Shown: positions 1 to 8,098 of the stretch, piece after piece
Layout: every line of letters begins with the position of its first letter
How positions within the stretch are numbered: the first letter of the stretch is position 1
Source of the DNA: Mycobacterium sp. 141
Lineage (GTDB): Bacteria > Actinomycetota > Actinomycetes > Mycobacteriales > Mycobacteriaceae
NCBI RefSeq assembly: GCF_000382405.1
Contig: NZ_KB908256.1
Location: forward strand, 1 to 64,000
Reading direction: 5' to 3'
Length of the DNA stretch: 64,000 nucleotides
Program-made: the position numbers and the translations under genes
The notes under the pieces: generated by a model
Database searches by the model: none
What the model was told of the DNA's origin: nothing
Seen by the model: only the letters and a program-made list of their open reading frames with translations

Positions 1-144
1 CGCGATATGCACCTTGTCAGCCAACAGTTTCGGCAGTCCCGTCTGAGCAGCCAACGTCATCACCGGAACCAGCCCCGCGCACGACACCAGACGCTCATCA
101 TCGAAGACTGCCGAGGACGCAGTGAACCTGTGGGACACTTTCAC
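1..144 (-). CDS. IS1380-family transposase, N-terminal part (runs off the window)
   Basis: The first 48 codons of a transposase read on the minus strand from a GTG at 144 and continue past base 1. The visible N-terminus begins VKVSHRFTASSAVFDDERLV and continues with a CAGLVPVMTLA segment, which I recognise as the conserved start of mycobacterial IS1380-type DDE transposases. An AAAGG ribosome site lies just upstream of the GTG. Only the N-terminal arm is visible, so I cannot judge whether the catalytic residues are intact. I did not find a convincing terminal inverted repeat between 145 and 366. Its position beside other genes foreign to the usual order marks the left end of the window as an insertion zone. 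Confidence 0.8.
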   Translation of the reverse strand, partial: MKVSHRFTASSAVFDDERLVSCAGLVPVMTLAAQTGLPKLLADKVHIA

Positions 145-366
145 CGGAAGTGCCTTTCTGAACTGGTCTGATTGATGCGTAGAGAACACCAATCCTCCCA
201 GCTCAAGAGGCACTTTCCTCATTCCGACACCCCACGACCAGCCAGTTCATCAGTGGATCGAGGGTTAGCACGAATCCGATACGGATCATGCCCCCGACGG
301 CTACTGATACTTGGCATCGGACACCACGCACCGCATGTGGGGTCGGCAAGCGCGATTCGATGCGGA

Positions 367-681
367 TCACCACGATGACGCTTCGCAGGCCAATGCCACG
401 ACGGCGGCGTGGAAGGTGCCGCAATCGGCGACCGGGCCTCGCTGCCCGGTGCCGGTCGCGATCCATCGGCTGCCGTTGCGCCGGACGCGGCCCACCACGA
501 CACCGTCAACGGCAACCACCTGGATGACCGCACTTTCCGGGAACAGCCGGGTCCACCGCACCGCCGATGTCTGCGCCAGGCGCGCCGCGGCGCGTTCCTC
601 GCAGACCCGCCACTTTTCCCGGTGCAGCGTGCGTTCGGCGTCCTTGACGACCTCGATATCGGGGGTACTGCGAGTGTCCAT
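367..681 (-). CDS. Small hypothetical protein, 104 aa
   Basis: I do not recognise a family. The reading frame starts with ATG at 681 behind a GGGAGA ribosome site and has strong G/C preference at third codon positions, which argues that it is translated. The protein has a charged N-terminal half rich in Glu, Arg and Ala that is probably helical (residues about 8-38). A second half with alternating hydrophobic residues and Gly-Arg turns (about 48-80) could be a small beta sheet. No signal peptide or membrane segment is visible. It lies between the transposase fragment and an ABC-F gene, so it is probably accessory cargo. Overlapping frames on both strands are shadows. Confidence 0.55.
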   Translation of the reverse strand: MDTRSTPDIEVVKDAERTLHREKWRVCEERAAARLAQTSAVRWTRLFPESAVIQVVAVDGVVVGRVRRNGSRWIATGTGQRGPVADCGTFHAAVVALACEASSW

Positions 682-846
682 GGCTTCTCCCTCGCCTCAC
701 GAGACATGGTCTCGCAACGGAACATTCATGCAAGGTAGAAGCCATCAGCGCCGGATGGCGCGAACGGTGGCGGAGCTTCATCGCCGACCACGAAACCGGG
801 GTACCGCGGCTGGTTTTCACACTAGCAGCGCGGCGGCTGGCTGGGC

Positions 847-947
847 TAGGCTCGATGCAGACATGGCGGTGGGACCCGCCTCCAACCGCGGCCCGACAGT
901 GGGTTTCGCCGATGGTCCCTGCAGACGAACGACAGCTGCAGGGAGGG
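847..947 (+). promoter_or_regulatory. Promoter and structured leader of the ABC-F gene
   Basis: A TAGGCT -10 hexamer (847-852) puts the transcript start near 859. A perfect 8-bp hairpin pairs 917-924 (CCCTGCAG) with 936-943 (CTGCAGGG). Its right arm runs into the GGGAGGG ribosome site (941-947) of the GTG at 952, so folding should mask translation initiation. A small reading frame from ATG 863 to the stop at 971-973 crosses both the hairpin and the ABC-F start codon. Ribosomes on it would open the hairpin. This is the layout of a translational attenuator, but that reading is inference. Confidence 0.45.
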
Positions 948-951
948 CATC

Positions 952-2625
952 GTGCAGTGGATTTATCAGCTGAACCGCGCGCGTGTGGTACGTGGCGACA
1001 AAGCCATCCTCGATGACGTCACACTGTCGTTCTTGCCGGGCGCCAAGATCGGCGTCCTCGGTCCCAACGGTGCCGGGAAATCGACGCTGCTGCGGGTGAT
1101 GGCCGGACTGGAACAGCCATCGAACGGTGATGCGCGGTCGGCCCCGGGCGTTTCTGTCGGGCTGTTACCGCAGGAGCCGGTTCTCGATGAGAGCCAGACC
1201 GTGCTGGGCAACGTCCGCGCCGGTGTCGCCGACACCGAGGCGTTGCTGACCCGCTACGCCGAGATCACCGCGGGTCTGGCCGATAATTACAGCGACGAGC
1301 TGATGGCCGAAATGGGTTCACTGCAGGAGCAATTGGACCATCGCAACGCCTGGGATCTCGACGCGCGGCTGGAGCAGGCCATGGATGCGTTGTGCTGCCC
1401 GCCCGCCGATGCCGACGTGCGAGAACTGTCCGGCGGGGAACGCCGCCGGGTCGCGTTGTGCCGGTTGCTGTTAGCGCAGCCGGACTTGCTGCTTCTTGAT
1501 GAGCCGACCAACCATCTGGATGCCGAAAGTGTGCAATGGCTCGAAGCCCACCTCGCCGGCTATCCGGGCACCGTGGTCGCTGTCACGCACGACCGTTACT
1601 TCCTCGACAATGTCGCAGGCTGGATCCTCGAGCTCGACCGCGGCCGCGTCTACCCCTATCAGGGCAACTACGCCACCTACCTGGATACCAAGGCGGCACG
1701 TCTTCAGGTGGAAGGCCGCAAGGACGCCAAGCGTCTGCGCCGGCTACAACGCGAACTGGACTGGGTACGGTCGGGAGCCAAAGCACGCCAAGCCAAAAGC
1801 AGCGCGCGGCTGCGCCGCTACGACGAAATGGCAGCCGATGCGGCCAACACCCGCCGGCTGGACTTCGACGAGATCCACATACCGCCGGGCCCACGACTGG
1901 GTAGCTTGGTTATCGAGGTCGAGCACGTGAGCAAGGCGTTCGCGGAGCGCGAACTATTTAGTGACTTGTCGTTCTCGTTGCCGCGCAACGGAATTGTCGG
2001 CATCATAGGCCCCAACGGGGTGGGCAAAACCACCTTGTTTCAGATGCTCACCGGAAACGAGGAACCCGACACCGGCACCATCCGCATCGGCGAAACGGCG
2101 CGCATCTCCTATGTTGACCAGAACCGCGCCTATATCGATCCCGACCGCACCGCTTGGGAAGTGGTCTCCGGCGGTGACGATCTGCTGCACATCGGGTCGG
2201 TGGAGGTGCCCTCGCGCGCCTACATAGCCGCGTTCGGGTTCAAGGGCCCCGATCAGCAAAAGCCTGCGCGGCTGTTCTCCGGCGGGGAACGCAACCGGCT
2301 CAACCTCGCCCTAACCCTCAAGCAGGGCGGCAACGTGCTATTGCTCGACGAGCCCACCAACGATCTGGACACCGAAACCCTTGCCTCCCTGGAGAACGCG
2401 ATCATCGACTTCCCCGGCTGCGTCGTCGTCACCGCCCACGACCGCTGGTTCCTCGACCGCGTCGCCACCCATATCCTGGCCTGGGAAGGCACCGAAACGG
2501 CTCCCTCGCAATGGTATTGGTTCGAAGGGAACTTTGCCGGCTACGAACAGAACAAAATCGCCAGACTCGGCGCCGAAGCCGCCCGCCCCCATCGCATCAC
2601 CCACCGTCGGCTCACCCGCGACTGA
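952..2625 (+). CDS. ettA: EttA-type ABC-F translational throttle protein (likely second copy)
   Basis: This is a soluble ABC-F ATPase with two nucleotide-binding domains in one chain, of the type that binds the ribosomal E site and couples translation to energy state. Walker A motifs GPNGAGKS and GPNGVGKT lie near residues 37 and 353, LSGGE signatures near 159 and 443, and DEPTNHLD and DEPTND Walker B motifs near 183 and 466. The charged linker around 240-300 is the ribosome-contact region. The 557-aa length and the C-terminal RPHRxTHRxLTR tail match Rv2477c-type EttA. That housekeeping gene normally lies elsewhere, so this copy next to a transposase is probably an extra paralogue. The GTG start at 952 has a good GGGAGGG site. 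Confidence 0.88.
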   Translation: MQWIYQLNRARVVRGDKAILDDVTLSFLPGAKIGVLGPNGAGKSTLLRVMAGLEQPSNGDARSAPGVSVGLLPQEPVLDESQTVLGNVRAGVADTEALLTRYAEITAGLADNYSDELMAEMGSLQEQLDHRNAWDLDARLEQAMDALCCPPADADVRELSGGERRRVALCRLLLAQPDLLLLDEPTNHLDAESVQWLEAHLAGYPGTVVAVTHDRYFLDNVAGWILELDRGRVYPYQGNYATYLDTKAARLQVEGRKDAKRLRRLQRELDWVRSGAKARQAKSSARLRRYDEMAADAANTRRLDFDEIHIPPGPRLGSLVIEVEHVSKAFAERELFSDLSFSLPRNGIVGIIGPNGVGKTTLFQMLTGNEEPDTGTIRIGETARISYVDQNRAYIDPDRTAWEVVSGGDDLLHIGSVEVPSRAYIAAFGFKGPDQQKPARLFSGGERNRLNLALTLKQGGNVLLLDEPTNDLDTETLASLENAIIDFPGCVVVTAHDRWFLDRVATHILAWEGTETAPSQWYWFEGNFAGYEQNKIARLGAEAARPHRITHRRLTRD

Positions 2626-2642
2626 CCGAAGGAGCCGCACCG

Positions 2643-2870
2643 ATGTCACATGTAAAACTTCATGAGCAATACCGAGCGATGAACCGTTTGGAAGCGGCAG
2701 CCGAGCTGCGCCATTTGGCGGCCCAACTGGAATGGCATGGCTGCCTTTCCTACGGTGATGGAGCCGTCCCCATCCCGTACGAGCTTGAGCGGGAGATCGA
2801 AATCGATGAAAGCACCGACGGCACAGCCGTCAGATTCGAATACCGACTTAGGTGGCCGACGCGCGAATAG
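2643..2870 (+). CDS. Small amphi-Trp-domain-like protein, 75 aa
   Basis: The start at 2643 is preceded by a strong GAAGGAG site, 17 bases after the ABC-F stop, so the two genes are probably co-transcribed. The protein has an N-terminal helix (MNRLEAAAELRHLAAQLE), a short turn with GDGAVPIPYELE, then two acidic and basic strands ending EYRLRWPTRE. A helix followed by strands with a terminal Trp is the pattern of small amphi-Trp domain proteins, whose function is unknown. I assign the family by pattern only. Start positions farther upstream in this frame overlap the ABC-F gene and have no ribosome site. Confidence 0.65.
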   Translation: MSHVKLHEQYRAMNRLEAAAELRHLAAQLEWHGCLSYGDGAVPIPYELEREIEIDESTDGTAVRFEYRLRWPTRE

Positions 2871-2956
2871 CACGTGAACCCCCGCTGTACACCGGCCTGG
2901 TCAGTTCGCGCGACCGGTTCACTGCGGCTGACTCAGAGCCGGTTAGGGTTACCGGC

Positions 2957-3052
2957 ATGCGCGTGTACCTCGGTGCCGACGACCATCTGGCGTTCTATAT
3001 CGCCGCGGACAAGGACCACGTCGCGTCGCCGGTCCCGAGCGTTCCCGCCTGA
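2957..3052 (+). pseudogene. rpiB: rpiB relic: ribose-5-phosphate isomerase B with internal deletions
   Basis: A 31-codon open frame reads MRVYLGADDHLAFYIAADKD followed by HVASPVPSVPA and a stop. It joins three pieces that look like mycobacterial RpiB: the N-terminus MRVYLGAD, the internal D(Y)PAFCIAA segment, and the C-terminal xVAPPVPGAPA tail. Roughly 130 codons that hold the active-site residues are missing. It lies four bases before nei2, where rpiB lies in related genomes. A functional isomerase cannot be made from this, so the organism must carry rpiB elsewhere or use another route. The alignment is from memory of the family. Confidence 0.7.
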
Positions 3053-3055
3053 GCC

Positions 3056-3850
3056 ATGCCAGAAGGGCACACCCTGCACCGGCTGGCCCGGCTACATCAG
3101 CGTCGCTTCGGCCGGGCGCCCGTCCTCGTGTCCAGCCCACAGGGCCGGTTCGCCGACGGCGCCGCCGACGTCAGTGGACGGGTGCTACGCAGATCCGAGG
3201 CGTGGGGCAAGCACTTGTTCCACCATTACGACGGTGGTCGCGTCGTCCATATCCACCTGGGGTTGTACGGAACGTTCACGGAAACACCGGTGCCGTTGCC
3301 GCTGCCGGTGGGGCAGGTGCGGATGCGCATGATCGGTGCGGAATACGGCACCGACCTGCGCGGCCCGACCGTGTGTGAGGTGATCGGCGAACCCGAGACC
3401 GTTGACGTCGTCGCGAAGCTCGGCCCGGACCCGCTGCGCGCAGATGCCGATCCGGAACTCGCCTGGAAGCGGATCGCCAGGTCGCGCCGACCAATTGGTG
3501 CGTTGCTGATGGATCAGTCGGTGATCGCCGGCGTGGGCAACGTGTACCGAAGTGAGCTGCTGTTCCGTCACCGCATCGACCCGTACCGGCTCGGCATTCA
3601 CCTCGGGCAGGACGAATTCGCCGACATGTGGACCGACCTGGTGGCGCTGATGAAGGTCGGTGTGCGTCGCGGCAAGATCGTCGTGATCCGGCCCGAGGAC
3701 GACCACGGTGCCCCGGCATACGGACCCGGTCGCCCCCGCACCTACGTCTACCGGCGGGCGGGAGACGCGTGCCGCGTGTGCGGAACGACGGTGCGTACCG
3801 CCGAATTGGAGGGTCGCAACCTCTTCTGGTGTCCCTCCTGCCAGAAGTAG
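3056..3850 (+). CDS. nei2: Endonuclease VIII-like DNA glycosylase Nei2
   Basis: This Fpg/Nei-family enzyme removes oxidised bases and nicks the abasic site. The invariant N-terminus MPEGHTLHR supplies the catalytic Pro (after Met removal) and Glu. The helix-two-turn-helix region around IGALLMDQSVIAGVGNVYRS (residues about 144-163) binds DNA. The C-terminal zinc finger has Cys pairs CRVC and CPSC (about residues 240-262). At 264 aa it is the usual length. It is the Rv2464c counterpart and starts four bases after the rpiB relic, so it may have lost its old upstream operon partner. It has no obvious ribosome site of its own. Confidence 0.93.
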   Translation: MPEGHTLHRLARLHQRRFGRAPVLVSSPQGRFADGAADVSGRVLRRSEAWGKHLFHHYDGGRVVHIHLGLYGTFTETPVPLPLPVGQVRMRMIGAEYGTDLRGPTVCEVIGEPETVDVVAKLGPDPLRADADPELAWKRIARSRRPIGALLMDQSVIAGVGNVYRSELLFRHRIDPYRLGIHLGQDEFADMWTDLVALMKVGVRRGKIVVIRPEDDHGAPAYGPGRPRTYVYRRAGDACRVCGTTVRTAELEGRNLFWCPSCQK

Positions 3851-3887
3851 CGCCGCGTCAACGCGTCCGCCCCGGGACAATCGACGG

Positions 3888-5579
3888 GTGGAATTGATCC
3901 TCGTCGTCGTCGGAGCCATCGTTGTCACAGCTATCGCTCACCGGCGCGGACTGGAACCTGCCCTGATCATCGTGGTCGTCGGCATCGCGGTGTCCTTTTT
4001 CCCGGATTTCGAGCCCCCTGAACTCGATTCACACATCCTGCTGACCGTGGTGCTGCCGCCGCTGCTGTACTCGGCGGCGCTCGGATTCTCGTTTCCGACA
4101 TTCCTGCGCAATATCCGGCCGATCCTGGGTCTCGGAGTCGGTTTGGTGGTGGTGACAGCGTTCACCGTGGCTGCGGTGTCGTCGTGGTTGGTGTTGGTGC
4201 CGCTGACCTTTGGGCTGGCTCTGATCCTCGGGGCGATCGTGGCGCCCCCGGACGCGGTCACCGCGGTTGCGGTGGGCCGCAAGCTGGGCCTGCCGAAACG
4301 GGTCATGGCGATCCTGACCGGCGAGAGCCTGATCAACGATGCCGCGGCTCTGACCTTGTTCACCATCGCGGTCGCCCAGGTCGCGGGAACCCACACGTTC
4401 ATCGAAGACCCGTTCCTGCTGTTCGCCTTCAGCGCAGTGGTGGGTCCGCTGGTGGGTGCCCTGATGGGCTACGTGACGTTGTGGATCCGACGCCGGCTGG
4501 CCAACCCGGGCCTGGAGACGGTCCAGGGCCTGGTGGTGCCGTTCGCGGCGTACATCGCGGCCGAGGAACTGCACGCCTCCGGCGTACTGGCGGTTGTCGT
4601 GGCCGGATTCGTAGTCGGCCACGGTTCGCTCGGTGCCGGCTATCAGACCCGATTGCAGGAACGGTACGTGTGGAACTCGGTCGACGTGCTGCTGGAGGCG
4701 TTCGTCTTCGCCTACATCGGCCTGCACCTGCGATTTGTGCTGGTGCACCTCAACGACGCGCACGAATCACTGGTGGAGGTCGGCATCGCGTCGGCGATCG
4801 TGCTGCTGATCGTCCTGGTGATCCGGCCACTGTCGGTGTTCATCATGTTCGGCCGCAACAAGTTGTTTCGGCACGTCGAGAACCGGTTGAGTGGGCCGGT
4901 TCTCGAACAGGTCGGGCGCCGCGCACCGGGTACGAGCCCACGGCGCAGCCGGATGGGCAAGTGGCGCTCGCGCGTCGACCGCAGGCCGCTGTCCTGGCGG
5001 GAGAGCGTCGTGGTGTCCTGGACCGGCATGCGCGGAGTGGTCACGTTGGCCGCGGCTGCCGCGATCCCCGCGACTACGGCCACCGGCGAACCGTTCCCGG
5101 AGCGGGCCACCATTCAGGCCATAGCGTTCGTCGTCAGTGTCGGCACGCTGTTGATCCAGGGGTGGTCATTGCCTCTGCTGATCCAACGGCTGCATCTGTC
5201 GCGGTTCTGCGACGACCTCGAGGTCGACCGGGAAGAGGAACTCAAGGCCGAGCTGGTGGTACACGCCGTCGCCGACGACGTGCTCGCGGACTTCCGCGAG
5301 AACCCTCCTGTACCCATGGATCCCCGCGTGCTGGACGAGATCGGCAATATCATCGCGCGCCATTCCCAGGACGCCGACGAAATGCCCGGTCCGGAGGCCC
5401 ACACCCAACAGGCCGAAGTGTTCGCCGCGCTCTACCGCAAACTGCTCGCAGCACAGCGGAGCGCGCTGATCGCCGAGCGGGACGCCGGACGCATCGAGGA
5501 CGAAGCGGTGCGGGCCATGCTGGAGCGGCTCGACCTGCAGGAGGCCGGGGTTTCAGCGCGGCTGGACAGCCGGTTCTGA
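3888..5579 (+). CDS. Na+/H+ antiporter, CPA1 family
   Basis: This 563-aa integral membrane protein exchanges sodium (or potassium) for protons. About a dozen hydrophobic segments fill residues 1-420, and the CPA1 hallmark APPDAVTAVAVGRKLGLPKR lies near residue 115, followed by GESLINDAAALTLF. The C-terminal 130 residues are hydrophilic and cytoplasmic, probably regulatory. I chose the GTG at 3888 because a GACAAT -10 element ends six bases before it, the leaderless arrangement, and because the protein then begins directly with a membrane helix. A longer frame back to 3708 overlaps nei2 and looks spurious. This gene is absent from the M. tuberculosis order here. Confidence 0.9.
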   Translation: MELILVVVGAIVVTAIAHRRGLEPALIIVVVGIAVSFFPDFEPPELDSHILLTVVLPPLLYSAALGFSFPTFLRNIRPILGLGVGLVVVTAFTVAAVSSWLVLVPLTFGLALILGAIVAPPDAVTAVAVGRKLGLPKRVMAILTGESLINDAAALTLFTIAVAQVAGTHTFIEDPFLLFAFSAVVGPLVGALMGYVTLWIRRRLANPGLETVQGLVVPFAAYIAAEELHASGVLAVVVAGFVVGHGSLGAGYQTRLQERYVWNSVDVLLEAFVFAYIGLHLRFVLVHLNDAHESLVEVGIASAIVLLIVLVIRPLSVFIMFGRNKLFRHVENRLSGPVLEQVGRRAPGTSPRRSRMGKWRSRVDRRPLSWRESVVVSWTGMRGVVTLAAAAAIPATTATGEPFPERATIQAIAFVVSVGTLLIQGWSLPLLIQRLHLSRFCDDLEVDREEELKAELVVHAVADDVLADFRENPPVPMDPRVLDEIGNIIARHSQDADEMPGPEAHTQQAEVFAALYRKLLAAQRSALIAERDAGRIEDEAVRAMLERLDLQEAGVSARLDSRF

Positions 5580-5583
5580 CAGC

Positions 5584-6432
5584 TCAGAAGTCGCCGCCCC
5601 CAAAATCGAATCCGCCGCTGTCCCAGCCGCCGCCGTCGAACCCGCCGCTATCCCAGCCGCCGGCGTCGGTGCCGCCCCAGTCGCCGGGGTCGGAGCTGCC
5701 GTCGTAGCCGCCGGTGTCCTGGCCACCGGCGTCATACCCACCGGTGTCCTGGCCCGCGGCGAATCCGTCGGAGTAGCCGTCCCCGTAGCCGTTCTCAAAG
5801 CCCTGCGCACCGTAGTTCACCCCGTGCATGCCGCCGAACAACGAGTCGAACAGCAGGACCGACCCCACGCCCCAAGCGCCGGCCACCAGCGCGGTCTTCC
5901 ACCACGGCTCGGAATACCACCCGGCAGGCACGGGCCGGCCGGCCACGCGGCCGCCCGGGTAGTAGTTCGGGGTGCGCTGCGAGGGGGTGGGGGAGGCCTC
6001 GAGCTGGCGGCCCTCGAAGTTGATCGTGCGGTCCTCGGTGACTGCGCCCGCCGACCGCTGACCGGCCAGGGTCTCCAGCTCGGGGCCCGGATCTATGCCC
6101 ATCGCGGTTCGCGCGGCGCGCACGTAATAGAGGCCCTCGATCGCGCTCTCCTTGGCAAGCGCGGCTTGCTTGGCCGTGGTTGCCTGGTCGATCTGCGAGG
6201 ACGCGGCGGTGTAGCGCTCTGACGCATCGGCGAGCGCTTGCTTCGACGCGTCGTCGGTGCCGGTTAGGTTCAGCACCTGGCCGCCGAGCCGCTCGATGAG
6301 GCGACGCGCGTCGGCCTTGGCGTCGGCGAGGGATTCCTCGGTGCGCCGTCCTGCCGCTTTCGAGGAGCTGAAGAGGGTGAACGCTATCGCGGCGATGACG
6401 AGGACGATGAGTACCAGCAGGACGCTGTTCAT
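5584..6432 (-). CDS. Membrane-anchored protein with helical region and Gly/Asp-rich tail (DUF1542-like)
   Basis: This 282-aa protein has one N-terminal membrane helix (residues about 3-22) and then an Ala/Lys/Asp-rich helical region (25-110) resembling DUF1542-type proteins of rapid growers. A second hydrophobic stretch contains WWKTALVAGAWGVGSVLLF (about 178-196). The tail from about 200 on is built of short repeats of the type GGWDSGGFDGG and GQDTGGYDAGG and ends in FDFGGGDF. The tail is probably disordered. The ATG at 6432 is preceded by TACCCT seven bases upstream, so the message may be leaderless. It ends five bases from the convergent antiporter stop. Its function is unknown. Confidence 0.75.
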   Translation of the reverse strand: MNSVLLVLIVLVIAAIAFTLFSSSKAAGRRTEESLADAKADARRLIERLGGQVLNLTGTDDASKQALADASERYTAASSQIDQATTAKQAALAKESAIEGLYYVRAARTAMGIDPGPELETLAGQRSAGAVTEDRTINFEGRQLEASPTPSQRTPNYYPGGRVAGRPVPAGWYSEPWWKTALVAGAWGVGSVLLFDSLFGGMHGVNYGAQGFENGYGDGYSDGFAAGQDTGGYDAGGQDTGGYDGSSDPGDWGGTDAGGWDSGGFDGGGWDSGGFDFGGGDF

Positions 6433-6483
6433 GGCGTCCAGGGTACCGACCGGAAACGACGAAAACGGGTGCGCGAAAGTCTG

Positions 6484-7671
6484 TCAGATTACGCCGAGAG
6501 CGGAGTACACCTCGTCGGACAGAGCGACACTGCGGGGGTCGGCGTTGCACTTGGTGGCGTCGAAGTTGTTCATGACGTAGGCATAGCCGATGCGGTGTTC
6601 GAGGTCGACGAAGCCGAAGCTGCCGCCGGATCCGCCGTGGCCGAAAGTCTTCTTGTTGGGACCGTTGACGCCGCGTTGGTTGAGCATGTAGCCCAGGCCC
6701 CAGCCGTGGTCGGCGACGCGGGGGCCTAAGACGACGTCGGTGTCGAAGCCGCCCTGCGAGATCCGGCATTTCTCCATGTGTTCGAATGTGAGCAGCTTGC
6801 CTTGGGCGAGCGCGTTGTAGAAGGTCGCGAGACCGATTGCGGATACGTGCGCGTTGGTGGCGGGGAATTCGGCTGTGCGCCAGGCGATGATGTCGTTGGA
6901 GCCGAGTTCGTCGTCGGGGACGAAGCCCATGGCGACGGAGAACGCGGCCATCGGATGTTCGCTGATGCTGGTCGGATGGCCGGGGGCTTGGCCGGCTGCC
7001 AGCACATCGCGGATGTGGGGTTTGTTGACCATGACGGCGCAGCGGTGGTGGTGGGCTTTCGGGAGGCCGATGTGGACGTCGATGCCGAGCGGCTCGGCGA
7101 TCTCGGTACGGAGGTACTGGCCGAGGCTGCGCCCAGTGACGCGGCGGACGAGCTCGCCGAGGATGAAGCCAAAGGTGACCATGTGGTACCCCTGTGCGGT
7201 GCCGGGCTCCCACCAGGGTTCGGCCTTGGCGATGTGCGCACAGACGGCGTCCCAGTCGAGCGTCTCTCCGGGTGTGAGGCGGGTGCGCGGGCCAATCACG
7301 CCGGCGCGATGGCCCATCACCATGGCGATGGTGATGTCCTGTTTGCCGGCTTGTGCGAACTCTGGCCAGTAGTCGGCAACGGGGTCGTCGAGGTTCAGTT
7401 CGCGGCGATCGGCGAGAAGGTGTATGCACGTGCTGGTCAACGCTTTTGAGCCGGAGAAAATGCTGGCGAGGGTGTTGCGGCGCCAGGGGTGTCGGCTGTC
7501 GATGTTGGCGGTGCCGCCCCAGAGGTTGACGACGAGATCGCCGTCGACCCAAACGGCGACTGCGGCGCCGATTTCGTTGCGGTCGCGGAAGTTTGCCTCA
7601 AAAGCCTCGCGCACCTTGTTGAATTTCGTGGCGCAGAAGCCGTCGGCGGAGATACGCGGGTGGTAGTTCAC
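6484..7671 (-). CDS. lipP: LipP-type esterase/beta-lactamase-fold hydrolase
   Basis: This serine hydrolase of the class C beta-lactamase fold (family VIII esterase) is the counterpart of Rv2463. The nucleophile motif SGSK lies at residues 73-76, the second-motif Tyr in GYHMVTFG lies about 110 residues later, and an HGG turn (FGHGGSGGSF) stands near the C-terminus. I chose the GTG at 7671 because AGGAGG lies seven bases upstream and the 395-aa length matches the family. An upstream extension of the frame to 8016 lacks coding character. Its substrate is not predictable from sequence; short-chain esters are usual for the family. It has no signal peptide. Confidence 0.9.
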   Translation of the reverse strand: MNYHPRISADGFCATKFNKVREAFEANFRDRNEIGAAVAVWVDGDLVVNLWGGTANIDSRHPWRRNTLASIFSGSKALTSTCIHLLADRRELNLDDPVADYWPEFAQAGKQDITIAMVMGHRAGVIGPRTRLTPGETLDWDAVCAHIAKAEPWWEPGTAQGYHMVTFGFILGELVRRVTGRSLGQYLRTEIAEPLGIDVHIGLPKAHHHRCAVMVNKPHIRDVLAAGQAPGHPTSISEHPMAAFSVAMGFVPDDELGSNDIIAWRTAEFPATNAHVSAIGLATFYNALAQGKLLTFEHMEKCRISQGGFDTDVVLGPRVADHGWGLGYMLNQRGVNGPNKKTFGHGGSGGSFGFVDLEHRIGYAYVMNNFDATKCNADPRSVALSDEVYSALGVI

Positions 7672-8098
7672 GAGCCTCCTGACGATGCGGCCGCTGCTGG
7701 AGCTTCGATCGTACGGATGCTGCCTGTTGAGACCGAGCGTCAGAGGCTTAGGGTCTGTTGCGGTTGGATTGCGATTCGGGTTCGGCGTTTGTCGAGAGGG
7801 TCCGTGCTGACTCGCGATGTGGGTCCAATGCTTTCCCCGAAGTCGACACCTTCGCCGCGCTCGCGGGCCGTGGCGGTTCGACGCTGATGCCAGTCGGCGT
7901 GGTCGAAGTTCGCAGTCACCAAGGACGGTTACCGATTGGAGAAACCGGCGGAGCGGTCGACGTTTCAGGTCTTGGGGTTGCCGCCGAGCGTGGTCGATGC
8001 GATCCGCAAGGAGCATCTAGCGAAGCAGCGCGGGCGTCCATGGCGAAAAATACGCCACTTCTTTACCGCTGACGCACACTCGCTCGGCGAGGACGGGT
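7672..8098. other. Intergenic region with a decayed coding fragment
   Basis: No intact gene is supported. On the plus strand about 7908-8040 has coding-like codon use and translates as KFAVTKDGYRLEKPAERS followed by TFQVLGLPPSVVDAIRKEHL, without a start or a matching end. It looks like a fragment of a lost gene whose family I cannot name. The part next to lipP should hold the lipP promoter, but I see no clear -10 element there. Confidence 0.3.
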
